A stretch of DNA of 64,000 nucleotides from Myxococcales bacterium (GTDB lineage Bacteria; Myxococcota_A; Polyangia; Polyangiales; Polyangiaceae), in NCBI GenBank assembly GCA_016703425.1, contig JADJCA010000015.1, positions 62,001-126,000 on the forward strand, in the 5' to 3' direction. A program made the position numbers and the translations under genes. The notes beneath the pieces were generated by a model that was given only the letters and a program-made list of their open reading frames with translations, had not been told where the DNA came from and did not search any database. Shown here one piece after another: positions 1 through 8,738 of the stretch (position 1 is the stretch's first letter; each line of letters begins with the position of its first letter).

Positions 1-1
1 C

Positions 2-469
2 AAAGACGGCACCGTCACGGCGGCCAACGCCTCGTCGCTCAACGACGGCGCCAGCGCCCTCGTGCTCGCGAGCGAGAAGGCCGTCAAGGAGCACAACCTC
101 GAACCGCTCTGCCGCATCGCCGGCTGGGGCGGCGGCGCGCAAGAGCCCGTCAAATTCACCACGGCGCCCGTTCTCGCCATGAACGAGGCGATGCTCCGCA
201 CGGGCATGAAGCTCGAGCAGATGGACCTCTTCGAGATCAACGAAGCCTTCGCCGTCGTCACGATGGCCTGCGCCAAGCTCTCGAACATCGACCTCCAGAA
301 GGTCAACGTTCGCGGCGGCGCCGTGGCGCTGGGTCACCCCATCGGAGCCACCGGCGCGCGCATGGTCACCACGCTCGCGTACGCGATGAAGGATCGCAAC
401 GCCAAGCGCGGCCTCGCCTCGCTCTGCATCGGTGGCGGCGAAGCCCTCGCCCTCGTCATCGAGCGCTGA
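2..469 (+). CDS. Thiolase (acetyl-CoA acetyltransferase family), C-terminal part
   Basis: The reading frame is open from the left edge, so the N-terminal half, including the acyl-accepting Cys, lies outside the window. The visible part carries the conserved thiolase blocks TAANASSLNDGASA, EINEAFA, GHPIGATGAR (catalytic His) and CIGGGEALA (the second catalytic Cys). Thiolases of this family condense two acetyl-CoA or cleave 3-ketoacyl-CoA in the cytosol. The length and motif spacing of the visible part match the biosynthetic/degradative acetyl-CoA acetyltransferase group. The direction of the reaction and the substrate chain length cannot be told from this fragment. Confidence 0.93.
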   Translation, partial: KDGTVTAANASSLNDGASALVLASEKAVKEHNLEPLCRIAGWGGGAQEPVKFTTAPVLAMNEAMLRTGMKLEQMDLFEINEAFAVVTMACAKLSNIDLQKVNVRGGAVALGHPIGATGARMVTTLAYAMKDRNAKRGLASLCIGGGEALALVIER

Positions 470-536
470 AGAGCGCGCTCGCGCGTGAAACGGTTCTGAG
501 CGACTCCGCGAAAACCCACTAAGAAAGCCTTTCGCG

Positions 537-1382
537 ATGTCGCTCTACCCCCGCGAGCTCTTTTCCGGCGTCTCGACGCTCGCGTCTCGCACACCAACCT
601 TGCCGCCGGCAACGCACACCAACAGCTACGCCATCGGCACCCGCGACGTGCTCTTGGTCGAGCCGGCCACCCCCTACGAAGACGAACAGCGCGCGTGGCT
701 CGAATGGGCCCGCGCGCTTCGTTCTTCGGGCCGCGAACCGCTGGCCATCGTGCTCACGCATCACCACGCGGACCACGTGGGCGGCGCCGCTCTTTTTGCC
801 AAGGAGCTCTCGCTGCCCATTTGGGCTCACGCGCAAACGGCCGAACAACTGCCGGACTTGCAAGTTGCCGCCAAGCTCGCCGACAAGCAGGAGATCCTTC
901 TGCACGGTCCCACGCCGATGCGCTGGCACGTGCTCCACACGCCGGGTCATGCGGCCGGCCATGTTTGCCTCTACGAAGCGATGGATCGAACCATCCTCGT
1001 CGGCGACATGGTCGCCTCGGTGGGCACGATCCTCATCGCGCCGGGCAAAGGCGAGGGCCACATGGCCACCTACCTCGCGCAGCTCGCACGACTCGAAGGG
1101 CTCGGCGCGAGCGTTGCTCTACCGGCCCACGGCGCGCCCATCGAAGATCCCGTCGGCGTCTTCCGAAAGACCCGCGAGCACCGGCTCATGCGGGAAGGCA
1201 AAGTGCTCGCGGCCGCCACAAGCACGCCGGGCACCGCGGAAGAGCTGTTGCCGGCGGCCTACAGCGACGTCGCCGCAGAGCTATTGCCCTTCGCGCTCCT
1301 CAGCCTGCGCGCTCACCTCGAGAAGCTCGTTGACGAAGGGCGCGTCGCGTTGACGGACGACCGCTACCGCGCGACGACCTAG
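537..1382 (+). CDS. MBL-fold metallo-hydrolase, LACTB2-like
   Basis: The 281-aa protein has the metallo-beta-lactamase signature THHHADHVGG (residues about 79-88), a second metal ligand in HTPGHAAGH, the Asp in VGDM and a final His in LPAHGAP. A helical C-terminal segment (about residues 215-275) resembles the winged-helix tail of LACTB2-type hydrolases. These enzymes bind two zinc ions and hydrolyse thioesters, phosphodiesters or RNA; the substrate cannot be read from sequence. There is no signal peptide, so it is likely cytosolic. It follows the thiolase by 67 bp on the same strand and ends 12 bp before a convergent gene. Confidence 0.85.
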   Translation: MSLYPRELFSGVSTLASRTPTLPPATHTNSYAIGTRDVLLVEPATPYEDEQRAWLEWARALRSSGREPLAIVLTHHHADHVGGAALFAKELSLPIWAHAQTAEQLPDLQVAAKLADKQEILLHGPTPMRWHVLHTPGHAAGHVCLYEAMDRTILVGDMVASVGTILIAPGKGEGHMATYLAQLARLEGLGASVALPAHGAPIEDPVGVFRKTREHRLMREGKVLAAATSTPGTAEELLPAAYSDVAAELLPFALLSLRAHLEKLVDEGRVALTDDRYRATT

Positions 1383-1393
1383 CGGGCTCAGCG

Positions 1394-3580
1394 CTACAAG
1401 ATGATGATGCAGCGCGTGTCGCTCAGCGGCAGGAGCGTGTAGGTCACGTTGAGCTTCGGCAGCGGAATGCACACGTTCGTCGATGGCGACGACGCGGGCG
1501 AAACCGACTGCGCGGGGAGCGAAGCCACCACGGGCCCCGAATAGCTGCCGGTCATCAACATCGAGTTGCCAGCGAGAATGCCGAAGCTCGTGAGCCCCGC
1601 GGACGTGGCGAAGGTCCACTGCCCCGACGTAAGGGTGTTGATCGTGAGGACGTCCTCGTCGCCCGTGTTGCGGATGTAGAAGGCGTCGGAAGGCACCGGC
1701 GTTTGCAGGGGACAGCCAGGGAAGTCCACGAGCGACGTGGGCACGAGAATGCGCCCCGCGCGGACCGCGTAGTCGAGGTTGGCCCCGTGCACGGCGCGCG
1801 CGATGGCCACGGTGATCGACGGGTTGTTCGGATCGTTGGTGTTGAAGGTGATCGTGCCGGGGTCCGTTTGACCGCCGCGATCGGTACCAATGATCGGCTG
1901 ACTCGCGGTGATCGTGAGCGAGCCGGTGCCGCCGGGGTCGATGGCCGCGAGGCTCGTCGGGCTCACCGTGAAAGGCCCCGTCTTCGCGATGTTCGTGATG
2001 AGCAGCTTGCCGAGGGCCGCCGCGTCGTTGCGAAGGGTGAGCGTCTGCGACGGCACGGCGCCGGCGCCGCAGGTGGCGCTGAAGGTCGTGATGCGTCCGC
2101 CGGTGCTGAAGATGGGCACGGTGCCGCTGCCGGAGAGGCCGACGGTCGCCGGTGCTGAGCCGCAGAGCGGACCGGCGACCGCGAAGGTGAGGTTCTTGGC
2201 CTGAGCCGCGGTGACCGTGGGGACGAACGACACGGTGGCGTTGGCGGAGAGGCCTCCGCCAACGGTGAGCGCCGTCGGCGAGGCAGGACTCACGGCAAAG
2301 GGAGCCGCCGTGGCCATGGCGACATTGACCGATGCGTTGCCCGTGTTGTTCACGGTGAGCGTGTGGTTGGTCGTTGTGCCGACGGTCTGTGCGCCAAACG
2401 CGGCCACGAACGTGGTTCCGAGGATGGCCCCGCGCGCCGATTGCTGGAGGTCGACGACGTGCGGCGTGTCGTTCGGTGCGTTGGTCGTCACCGTCAACGT
2501 GTCACCGTAGGCGTTCGCCGTGATGACCCGCGGCGCGGTCATGGCCTTCGGGGTCACCGTCACGTTGAGCGAGCCACCGGCCGGCACGCTGCCGGACGCG
2601 GGAGAGACCGTGAAGGGCGATGACGCGGCCTTGGTGAGCGCCGCGGTGAAGGTCACGGCGAACGCGTTGTCGTTCTGAATCGAGACGGTCTTCGCAGTGG
2701 CCGTGGTGCCGCAGTCAACGGCTCCGAAGAGGAGCGGGCCTGCGGTAACGGTGACCGGCTTGTAGACGCCTTCGCCGGAGAGCTTGATGGCCGTCGGCAC
2801 GGCGCCGCAGATCGGTCCCTTCACGGTGAGGGTCGCGTCGGCCGACTTCTTTCCCTCGGACTTGGGCGCGAAGGTCGCGCTCAGCGTCTTCTTCTCGGTG
2901 GCGCCGAGGGCGATCGGTGCCGGAACGTTCGTCCACGCGAGGCCCAATTCGTCGCCCGTCGGCGGCACGAGGGTCACCTCGATGGGGACGAAGCCAGTGT
3001 TCTCGAGCTCGACGGTGACGGGGGTCGCGAGCTGCCCGACCTTCACTTCGCCAAAGGAAACGTTCTCGTCGGCGACGCGCAGCATCGCGCCCTCGGGAGT
3101 AAGCTTCAGCGGAACGCGCACCTGCGGCACGCCTGGATCGCTCTCGATGAGGAGGGCGCCCTCGAGCGCGACACGAGCAGGAGCCTCGGCCGCTAGCGCC
3201 GCGGTCAGCGTGAAGGTTGTTTCACTCCCGGGGAGCGCCACGCCGGTCTTGGGTGACACGTCAAAGGCAGCGCCCTCGACGCTGATCTTGAACGGCACGT
3301 CTTTGTCGCCGACGTTCTTGACCTTGAGGGTCTTGGCCGGCGGGGTCGTTCGACAATCGACGAAGCCCCAATCGATCGCGGCCGTGTCGAAGACGAGCTT
3401 GCCCGGCGCGAGAACACTCCCGTCGGCGCCCTCGGTCCCGGGGAGCGCGATGCTCGCGTCGGGATCATCGAGGATGGGCGGCGCCGCGTTCTTCACGCAG
3501 CCAGTGGCGGCGAGTAGCGGGGCGACCCCGAGGAGAGCCAGGAAGGTCAGCGGACGAAGGAGAGCGGGAGCGCTAAGCAC
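1394..3580 (-). CDS. Lipoprotein with tandem Hydin/ASH-like (choice-of-anchor D) domains
   Basis: The 728-aa protein starts with a signal peptide and lipobox (LLAATGC, Cys about residue 28). Six Ig-like repeats of about 90-110 residues follow, each opening with a strand of the type 'FGxVxCGTTxxxxxxxxN' (for example FGAVDCGTTATAKTVSIQN and FGEVKVGQLATPVTVELEN). This is the pattern of ASPM-SPD2-Hydin and choice-of-anchor D domains. Such proteins are structural or adhesive and sit on the outer membrane or outside it. No catalytic motif was seen. The start is a GTG; the neighbouring lipoprotein gene is also on the minus strand, 87 bp upstream. Confidence 0.8.
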   Translation of the reverse strand: MLSAPALLRPLTFLALLGVAPLLAATGCVKNAAPPILDDPDASIALPGTEGADGSVLAPGKLVFDTAAIDWGFVDCRTTPPAKTLKVKNVGDKDVPFKISVEGAAFDVSPKTGVALPGSETTFTLTAALAAEAPARVALEGALLIESDPGVPQVRVPLKLTPEGAMLRVADENVSFGEVKVGQLATPVTVELENTGFVPIEVTLVPPTGDELGLAWTNVPAPIALGATEKKTLSATFAPKSEGKKSADATLTVKGPICGAVPTAIKLSGEGVYKPVTVTAGPLLFGAVDCGTTATAKTVSIQNDNAFAVTFTAALTKAASSPFTVSPASGSVPAGGSLNVTVTPKAMTAPRVITANAYGDTLTVTTNAPNDTPHVVDLQQSARGAILGTTFVAAFGAQTVGTTTNHTLTVNNTGNASVNVAMATAAPFAVSPASPTALTVGGGLSANATVSFVPTVTAAQAKNLTFAVAGPLCGSAPATVGLSGSGTVPIFSTGGRITTFSATCGAGAVPSQTLTLRNDAAALGKLLITNIAKTGPFTVSPTSLAAIDPGGTGSLTITASQPIIGTDRGGQTDPGTITFNTNDPNNPSITVAIARAVHGANLDYAVRAGRILVPTSLVDFPGCPLQTPVPSDAFYIRNTGDEDVLTINTLTSGQWTFATSAGLTSFGILAGNSMLMTGSYSGPVVASLPAQSVSPASSPSTNVCIPLPKLNVTYTLLPLSDTRCIIIL

Positions 3581-3667
3581 GGAAGATGGACTAGCAGCTC
3601 CTGCCGACTCCGCCCGTGCTGGAATCGAGGCTTTGCGGACGGCACGCCGGCAGGCCTGAACGGTCGC

Positions 3668-4102
3668 TCACGGGCACGGCACGTTCCAGGCGTCAGCGGC
3701 ACGTGCCTCGGCCTCGGTGCACCGCCCAAAGGCTACCGACGGCGGAAGCTCCGTATCGAGCGACGGTATGGTAACGAGCCCTCCGTCGGCCAACACCGCG
3801 CAGAATTCTTCAGGCTGACCGCCCGTAAGCGGGGCTCCGCAATACAGTCGAATGGGAAGGGCGCAGGTGCCGCTATCCGCGGCGATGCTTGCGCGCTGCT
3901 CTACGCACCCCGGAGGGCACGGGAGTTCGGTCGGCACGTCACAACTCGCCGCGGTCGCCCGATCGGGCCCCGCATCGCGCGCAGCCGCCGAGTCCGATGC
4001 CTCGGCCATGTTGCCCCCGTCAGTCGTGCCCGGCGGCACGATGAGAGGCGCACAGGCGCCGCACATCAGGCCAAGGATGGCGGGGAGGCTTCGCCTTCTC
4101 AC
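3668..4102 (-). CDS. Small hypothetical lipoprotein
   Basis: I chose the internal GTG at 4102 because it gives a proper lipoprotein signal: a basic start (VRRRS), a hydrophobic core and GACAP around the modified Cys. The frame stays open upstream, but those residues are hydrophilic. After the Cys comes an Asp/Ala/Gly-rich linker and then a domain with six Cys (CDVP, CPPGC, CALP, CGAP, CAVL, CTEA) ending in NVPCP. No known domain was recognised. It is divergent from the lipoprotein gene at 4286. Confidence 0.6.
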   Translation of the reverse strand: MRRRSLPAILGLMCGACAPLIVPPGTTDGGNMAEASDSAAARDAGPDRATAASCDVPTELPCPPGCVEQRASIAADSGTCALPIRLYCGAPLTGGQPEEFCAVLADGGLVTIPSLDTELPPSVAFGRCTEAEARAADAWNVPCP

Positions 4103-4285
4103 GCACACGTCGACCCCGGATTCGGAACCGATCGCCGCTCGGGCGCCGGCACAAACCTTGTGGGGGTCGCTATCCGATAGGTCGTCGGCTCCCAAAGCAT
4201 CACGGGGTCACAGCTTACTGGATTGGCCAACGGGGAGGCGATAGCGAGCTGCCAGGAGCGCGCCTCGTCGTGATAGGCCTGCGCC

Positions 4286-5233
4286 ATGCGCCCCTGGCTC
4301 CCGTGCATGCTTCTCCTCGCCGCCCTCGCGGGCTGCAAGCCTCGCGGTCGAACCGAGACGACCGCCCCCGCGCCGGCGTCTTCGAGCGCCCTGCCGGCCA
4401 CCCCGGCGACACGAACCAAAGGCGACTGCCCGCTCGCCATCGTCCCGGGGCGGTCGCTCGGTCCGGTGCACCTGGGCGATCGCGTCGATGGGCTTGCTGC
4501 GCTCTCGGGACTGCCCGTGCGAGTCACGTCGCGCGCCGGCGCAACCGAGTTCCTCGAGGTTGGGTCGCTCAAGGTGCGCGCCTGCAGCGGCGTCGTGTCG
4601 GAGATCTGGCTCGAGGACGTGAGGACGGCGCCCCCGTGCGTCGAAGTGCCCGGGTCGTTCCTTCCGGCGGTGCAACCCAGCGTCGCACGGTCCGAGTTCA
4701 CGCGGCGCTTTGGCAAGTGCACCAAGCTGCCACCGCGAAAGGGCGGCTCGTTCGACGAGTGCGCCGACGGTGGCGTCCGCGTCGGCACGGGGCTCGGGAA
4801 TTTCATTCAAGTTCGCGTCGCCGCCGCCGGCTCGTCGCTCGACGACACCTGCGACCCTGCTGTCGATGACGGCGGCGTGCGCGACCTCGCGCCCGACGAG
4901 CTCACGCAGGTCCTTCAGCGGACGTTGGAGCTCGACGCGCTTGTTCCCTACTGGCACCGCGAGATCCCGGGCCGCGCTCCGCTGCGAGTCGCGCGCACCG
5001 ACGCGAACCGCGCCGTCACGCGCCTCACGATGTTCGGAACGCCCGTCATTTGGGTCGAACCGGAGCGCATCAAAGAGGGACGGCCGATCTTCGAGTTCAC
5101 CGCCGTCGAGGCGACCGCCGCCAAGGTGACCGTGCAGTTTCGCTTCGCTGCGGAGGGCGTCGTCGGCAAGGCGGTCTTTGAGAAGCGCGGCCGGGAGTGG
5201 CTCGTGGCGGAGAAGTCCGTGGTGGAGCGCTGA
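4286..5233 (+). CDS. Hypothetical lipoprotein
   Basis: The 315-aa protein begins with a signal peptide and lipobox (LLLAALAGCK, Cys at about residue 16), followed by a Thr/Ala/Pro linker to about residue 48. The body (about 50-190) contains CPLAIVPGRSLGPVHLGD and paired Cys, and the C-terminal part (about 215-315) is a mixed alpha/beta segment without motifs I recognise. It is probably an outer-membrane-attached periplasmic protein. The ATG fits the signal peptide well. The gene is convergent with the next one, whose stop lies 32 bp downstream. Confidence 0.65.
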   Translation: MRPWLPCMLLLAALAGCKPRGRTETTAPAPASSSALPATPATRTKGDCPLAIVPGRSLGPVHLGDRVDGLAALSGLPVRVTSRAGATEFLEVGSLKVRACSGVVSEIWLEDVRTAPPCVEVPGSFLPAVQPSVARSEFTRRFGKCTKLPPRKGGSFDECADGGVRVGTGLGNFIQVRVAAAGSSLDDTCDPAVDDGGVRDLAPDELTQVLQRTLELDALVPYWHREIPGRAPLRVARTDANRAVTRLTMFGTPVIWVEPERIKEGRPIFEFTAVEATAAKVTVQFRFAAEGVVGKAVFEKRGREWLVAEKSVVER

Positions 5234-5264
5234 CGCACAGCCCGTCGAATCGACCGCGGAAGCG

Positions 5265-6161
5265 TTACGCGACGCTCTCGTCGGTGCTCATCTCCGGTGC
5301 GGCGGCGTACTCGGCCGACGCCTCCTGCGTGTCGGCCACACCGTTGAACGACGGGTCCTGATAGTCGTCGACGGGATTCGACGCGAACTGAAGCGGGTCG
5401 CCGTTGTCGCTTACGTTGCCGGCGCCCCCGCTCCACAGCGGCTCGCCCTCGGGCGCGACGGCCCCGGCGCCTTCGAGGCCGTTGAAGCCCGCGTCGAGAC
5501 CGTTGTCGCCTCCGTTCCAACCGGCGTTGGCGAAGGCGCCGCCGAGGGGTGTCGCTTGGCCCTCATTGCCGGTGCCGCCCTCAAACTGCGCCGCGGCCGA
5601 CGTGGGAACGATGCCACCGTCTTGCGGCCCCTCCACGCGGAGGTTCCCCGGCGGCGCCGTGTCGGCGGGCGGCGTGCGATCGCGCTCTGCCTCCGGACGA
5701 CCAAAAGATCGAATGTCGAGGCGGTCCTGGTTGGTCTCGGCGTCTTTGATGAACTCGTCGAGCTTCTGCACCGTTCGGGGACTAAGGGGATGGCTACTCC
5801 CGTCGGGCGGACCGTCGCGTAGATCTTTGAGCCCCTGGAGCTCTTCGGGGAACGGTCCCCACAGGTTGTCCTGCGTCACCTCTTTGGGATTCAGGAACGT
5901 TTCGTTGCCCTTGAGGCGCGGCTCCTCGCCGAACGCACCAGGCAAACCATTGGCGCGGTTCCAATCGTCCCACGCCTTGAAGTCGTTGCCCTTCTGCTCG
6001 TCGGTGCGCCAGTCGCCGGGCAACTGACGACGCCCCCAATCGAGCCAGCCTTCTCCCTGCCCAATGCGAGCACCGCCGCTGGCGCTCTCAAGTGCGTCCA
6101 CGTCCAAGATCCGCGTCGTGAGCGGTGCGCTTGCGCGCGGTAGCTTGCGATGAATTCGCAT
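5265..6161 (-). CDS. 298-aa protein with a double-glycine-type leader
   Basis: The start at 6161 is set by the Shine-Dalgarno-like CGGAG seven bases upstream and by the leader it creates. Residues 1-30 end in ILDVDALESASGG, with Leu at -12 and -7, small residues at -4 and -3 and Gly-Gly at -2/-1. This is the arrangement recognised by C39-peptidase ABC exporters. The remaining 268 residues are acidic, Trp/Asn/Gly-rich in places (GNETFLNPKEVTQDNLWG) and Gly/Asn/Ala-rich toward the end; no domain was recognised. It has no Sec signal peptide. A consensus sigma54 promoter lies at 6191-6206. Export by a C39 transporter is inference; no transporter gene is in the window. Confidence 0.6.
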   Translation of the reverse strand: MRIHRKLPRASAPLTTRILDVDALESASGGARIGQGEGWLDWGRRQLPGDWRTDEQKGNDFKAWDDWNRANGLPGAFGEEPRLKGNETFLNPKEVTQDNLWGPFPEELQGLKDLRDGPPDGSSHPLSPRTVQKLDEFIKDAETNQDRLDIRSFGRPEAERDRTPPADTAPPGNLRVEGPQDGGIVPTSAAAQFEGGTGNEGQATPLGGAFANAGWNGGDNGLDAGFNGLEGAGAVAPEGEPLWSGGAGNVSDNGDPLQFASNPVDDYQDPSFNGVADTQEASAEYAAAPEMSTDESVA

Positions 6162-6190
6162 GACGTTACTCCGAGGGGCGCGGCCAAGGC

Positions 6191-6206
6191 TGCAATCGAA
6201 GTGCCA
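6191..6206 (-). promoter_or_regulatory. Sigma54 (-24/-12) promoter of the double-glycine-leader gene
   Basis: Read on the minus strand the site is TGGCACTTCGATTGCA, which matches the sigma54 consensus TGGCAC-N5-TTGCA at every fixed position, with GG and GC exactly ten bases apart. Transcription would start about 19 bases before the ATG at 6161. A 21-bp palindrome lies 41-61 bp upstream, the position expected for an activator site. Confidence 0.8.
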
Positions 6207-6246
6207 CGCGAATCCGCGCGAAACTCCGCGCGATTGGATCGATGCA

Positions 6247-6267
6247 CCGTGGCCCATGGGGCCACGG
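6247..6267. promoter_or_regulatory. Palindrome upstream of the sigma54 promoter (possible activator site)
   Basis: Arms CCGTGGCCC and GGGCCACGG are perfect 9-bp inverted copies around the 3-bp centre ATG. The element lies 41-61 bp upstream of the -24 box at 6206. Enhancer-binding proteins commonly bind such dyads; that this one is bound is inference. Confidence 0.45.
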
Positions 6268-6352
6268 CGTGGATTTCGGACGGCTCGGCGGCGAGGTCGC
6301 ACACGCGGCCTGGCAGGGATGAGCGCGCAGCGACCTCGCGCCGCGGATGCGT

Positions 6353-7711
6353 CTAGAGACCGACGGCAACCGGCGTGAACGATGAGCCCACCGAGGCAAC
6401 GGGCTTCGCGAGCTGTCCGGCGCCGTTTTCGCCCCAGCAGAGGACTTGATCGTCGCGCGTCACGGCGCACGAGTGAAAGTCGCCCAAGGCCAGGTCGCCG
6501 ACGTTGGTGAGGCCCGTGACCGGTTTCGGTGCAAACTGCACGCCCAAGTCCTTCGACGGATCATGACCCAGAAGGCCGTTGTTGTTGTTGCCCCAACACG
6601 ACACGGTGTCGTCGGCGAGGAGCGCACACGAATGATAGCTGCCGAGGGCAAGCTTGCGCGCGTTCGTGATGCCGGACACGGTGGTCGGCGATGCGCTGCA
6701 AGGCGCTCCGCCGGTGCACGCGGGATCGCTGGAGGGGTCATGCCCAAGTTGACCGCCCGGGTTGGTCGTCTCGCCGTTGGAGTTGGCGCCCCAGCACGCC
6801 ACTGTGCCGTCGCCCCGAATCGCGCACGCATGTTGCCCACCGACGGCGACAGAAACGACGCCCGTTAGGCCCGGCACCTGAACCGGCGTGGCGTGCGCCG
6901 TCCCGTCGAAGCCGGCGTCGGAAGCGCCGCTGCCGAGCTGCCCCAGCTGATTGCGCCCCCAACACCACACGGTCCCATCAGCCTTGCGGGCGCACACGCT
7001 GTTCGAACCGGCTCGTACTTCGACGACGGTACCTGTCATCGGCACCGGTCCTGGGCTGAAAGTCGCGCCGCCATCGCGCGCGGGTCCGAGCTCCGCATAG
7101 TTCGGTGAGCCCCAACAAGACACAGCGCCACCGGCGACCGCGCACGTGAAGTCAATGCCCGCCGCGAGGTCCGTGGCGCCGACGAGTCCGGCGACAGCCT
7201 GTGGCACGTTGCGACAAGCGACGCCGGCGCAATCTTTGGGGTCGGATGCGGGGTCGTGGCCTAGCTGCCCCGCGACGTTGCTTCCCCAACAAGAAACGCC
7301 CGCGGCGCTCAAGGCGCACGTGTGGGCATTGGCCGGCTCCAGCTGCGTGGGTGCCGTGAGGGCGCTGACGTCGACGGGAGTTCTGACGGCAGCGGCGAAC
7401 GCCCCATTGCCGAGCTGCCCCTTGTCGTTGGCGCCCCAGCATTTTGCGGCCCCGCCCTTCGTGGCGCACGTCGTGAAAGCTCGTGCGAAGACGTGAACCG
7501 TCGGCTCGCGGCGAGCGGCATCGCTCAGCGCGTCGACGTTCGTTGCGCCGTCGGACGATGATGCGTCGGAGGTGCTGGATGCCTCGGCGGAAGCCGCGTC
7601 AGCGGTCCCGTTCCCTTCCGTTGAAAGCGAGTCCGAGGAACACGCGTAGAGCGCTGTGAGCCCTGCGGCGCCCCAGGCAACCATGAGAACGCGCGAACGA
7701 GCGGTCAGCAT
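6353..7711 (-). CDS. RCC1-repeat lipoprotein
   Basis: The ATG at 7711 gives a 452-aa protein with a signal peptide and lipobox (ALYACSS). After an Asp/Ala/Ser-rich linker come seven RCC1-type blades, each with a 'hxCAxxxxGxxxCWGxNxxGQLG' core (for example HTCALSAAGVSCWGSNVAGQ and HACAIRGDGTVACWGANSNG). The blade number fits a closed seven-bladed beta-propeller. Each blade carries two Cys, so disulfides between strands are likely in this exported form. Such proteins are frequent in Polyangia and of unknown function. The gene is divergent from the 66-aa gene at 7846. Confidence 0.85.
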   Translation of the reverse strand: MLTARSRVLMVAWGAAGLTALYACSSDSLSTEGNGTADAASAEASSTSDASSSDGATNVDALSDAARREPTVHVFARAFTTCATKGGAAKCWGANDKGQLGNGAFAAAVRTPVDVSALTAPTQLEPANAHTCALSAAGVSCWGSNVAGQLGHDPASDPKDCAGVACRNVPQAVAGLVGATDLAAGIDFTCAVAGGAVSCWGSPNYAELGPARDGGATFSPGPVPMTGTVVEVRAGSNSVCARKADGTVWCWGRNQLGQLGSGASDAGFDGTAHATPVQVPGLTGVVSVAVGGQHACAIRGDGTVACWGANSNGETTNPGGQLGHDPSSDPACTGGAPCSASPTTVSGITNARKLALGSYHSCALLADDTVSCWGNNNNGLLGHDPSKDLGVQFAPKPVTGLTNVGDLALGDFHSCAVTRDDQVLCWGENGAGQLAKPVASVGSSFTPVAVGL

Positions 7712-7791
7712 GGCGCGGATGGTAAGAGACGTGTCCGCGCAGGTGTGAGCGCTTTCTTGTGGCCGTAGACCACTTTGCTGGGCCGGCTTCC

Positions 7792-7827
7792 GGTCGTGGC
7801 AAGGGCGTGGCAAGGGCGGCCACGACC
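7792..7827. repeat. Inverted repeat containing an 11-bp tandem duplication
   Basis: GGTCGTGGC (7792-7800) and GCCACGACC (7819-7827) are perfect 9-bp inverted copies. Between and across them CGTGGCAAGGG is duplicated head to tail (7795-7805 and 7806-7816). The element lies in the 134-bp gap between the divergent genes at 7711 and 7846, 19 bp before the latter, so it may be an operator or a leader hairpin. Confidence 0.4.
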
Positions 7828-7845
7828 TGCGTTACGCTTCCCACC

Positions 7846-8046
7846 ATGAGCGACGCGGACGCGGCGACCGATGAGTGGGAGGACGCCTTCGTGGCGGTGT
7901 CCATGGTGCTCGGTCTAGAGGAAGCGGACCTCGCGTCGGTGCTCGGGCACCCAGCGCGACTCCCGACCTCAAAGAACGCGCGCGCGCACCATCTCGCCAG
8001 TTGCCTCGCGCGGGTGGCGCGTGATCTCCAAGGAGGCGCGCCGTGA
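7846..8046 (+). CDS. 66-aa hypothetical protein coupled to a SctL/FliH-like gene
   Basis: The short acidic N-terminus (MSDADAATDEWED) is followed by predicted helices (AFVAVSMVLGL; NARAHHLASCLARVARDL). Its stop codon overlaps the GTG start of the next gene in GTGA, a common sign of translational coupling. It could be a small partner or chaperone of the stator protein, by context only. No family was recognised, and there is no signal peptide. Confidence 0.55.
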   Translation: MSDADAATDEWEDAFVAVSMVLGLEEADLASVLGHPARLPTSKNARAHHLASCLARVARDLQGGAP

Positions 8047-8738
8047 CGACGATCGCGCGGGGGCGCATCCTTCGCGGCGGCGCCGCACCCAACAACGCAC
8101 CGGCGGCGATCCCAACGGCAGCGCCGCGAGGGGGCGGCAACGCGACGCGCGCGGCCGACGCCGAATCGCGGCGCGGTCGCGTGCTTTCCTCGGCTGCCGC
8201 CGAGGCCCACGACGAAGCGGCGCAGATCCGCGCGAGGGCTCACGCCGAGGCCCGAACGGTCCACGAAGAAGCCGCGGGCCGCATCGCCGCGGAGCGTGCG
8301 GCCGTCGAGCGAGCCCTTCGTGCGGAGGCCGACGCTCGCCTGGCGGCTGGACTCTTGGCGCTCCGCGCGGAAGACGATCGACGCGCCGAGCGCGACGCGC
8401 AGCGACTGGCCGACACAGCCGTGGCGCTCGCGGAGCGGCTCCTGGGGGCGACGCTCGAGCTGGACCCCTCGAGGATCGGCGCCCTCGCCCGCACCGTGCT
8501 CGCCGAAGCGCGAGGCGTACGGAAGCTCATTTTCGAGGCGAATCCCCTGGACGCAGACGCGCTGCGGGCCCAGCTTGAGGGTCTGAGCCTTCCGGAAGGC
8601 ACGTCGGTCGAAGCGCGCGAGGATCTGGCCCGCGGCGATCTCGTTGTACGCACCAACCTCGGAACCCTCGATGCCCGCCTCGAGCCCCAGCTCCAACGAC
8701 TCGCCGAAGCGCTTGCGCGAGCCCGAAACGCCGGATGA
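8043..8738 (+). CDS. FliH/SctL (HrpE/YscL)-like stator protein of a type III secretion or flagellar ATPase
   Basis: The 231-aa protein has a disordered N-terminus, a long Ala/Glu/Arg-rich coiled coil (about residues 45-130: AAAEAHDEAAQIRARAHAEA...) and a C-terminal domain ending GDLVVRTNLGTLDARLEPQL, which is the 'GxxxxxTxxGxxDxxxxxQL' signature of FliH/SctL. In characterised systems this subunit is the peripheral stalk that ties the SctN/FliI ATPase to the cytoplasmic sorting platform. It starts with GTG overlapping the previous stop. No other secretion or flagellar gene is visible, so it is either an orphan or part of a system scattered in the genome. Confidence 0.7.
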   Translation: MTTIARGRILRGGAAPNNAPAAIPTAAPRGGGNATRAADAESRRGRVLSSAAAEAHDEAAQIRARAHAEARTVHEEAAGRIAAERAAVERALRAEADARLAAGLLALRAEDDRRAERDAQRLADTAVALAERLLGATLELDPSRIGALARTVLAEARGVRKLIFEANPLDADALRAQLEGLSLPEGTSVEAREDLARGDLVVRTNLGTLDARLEPQLQRLAEALARARNAG

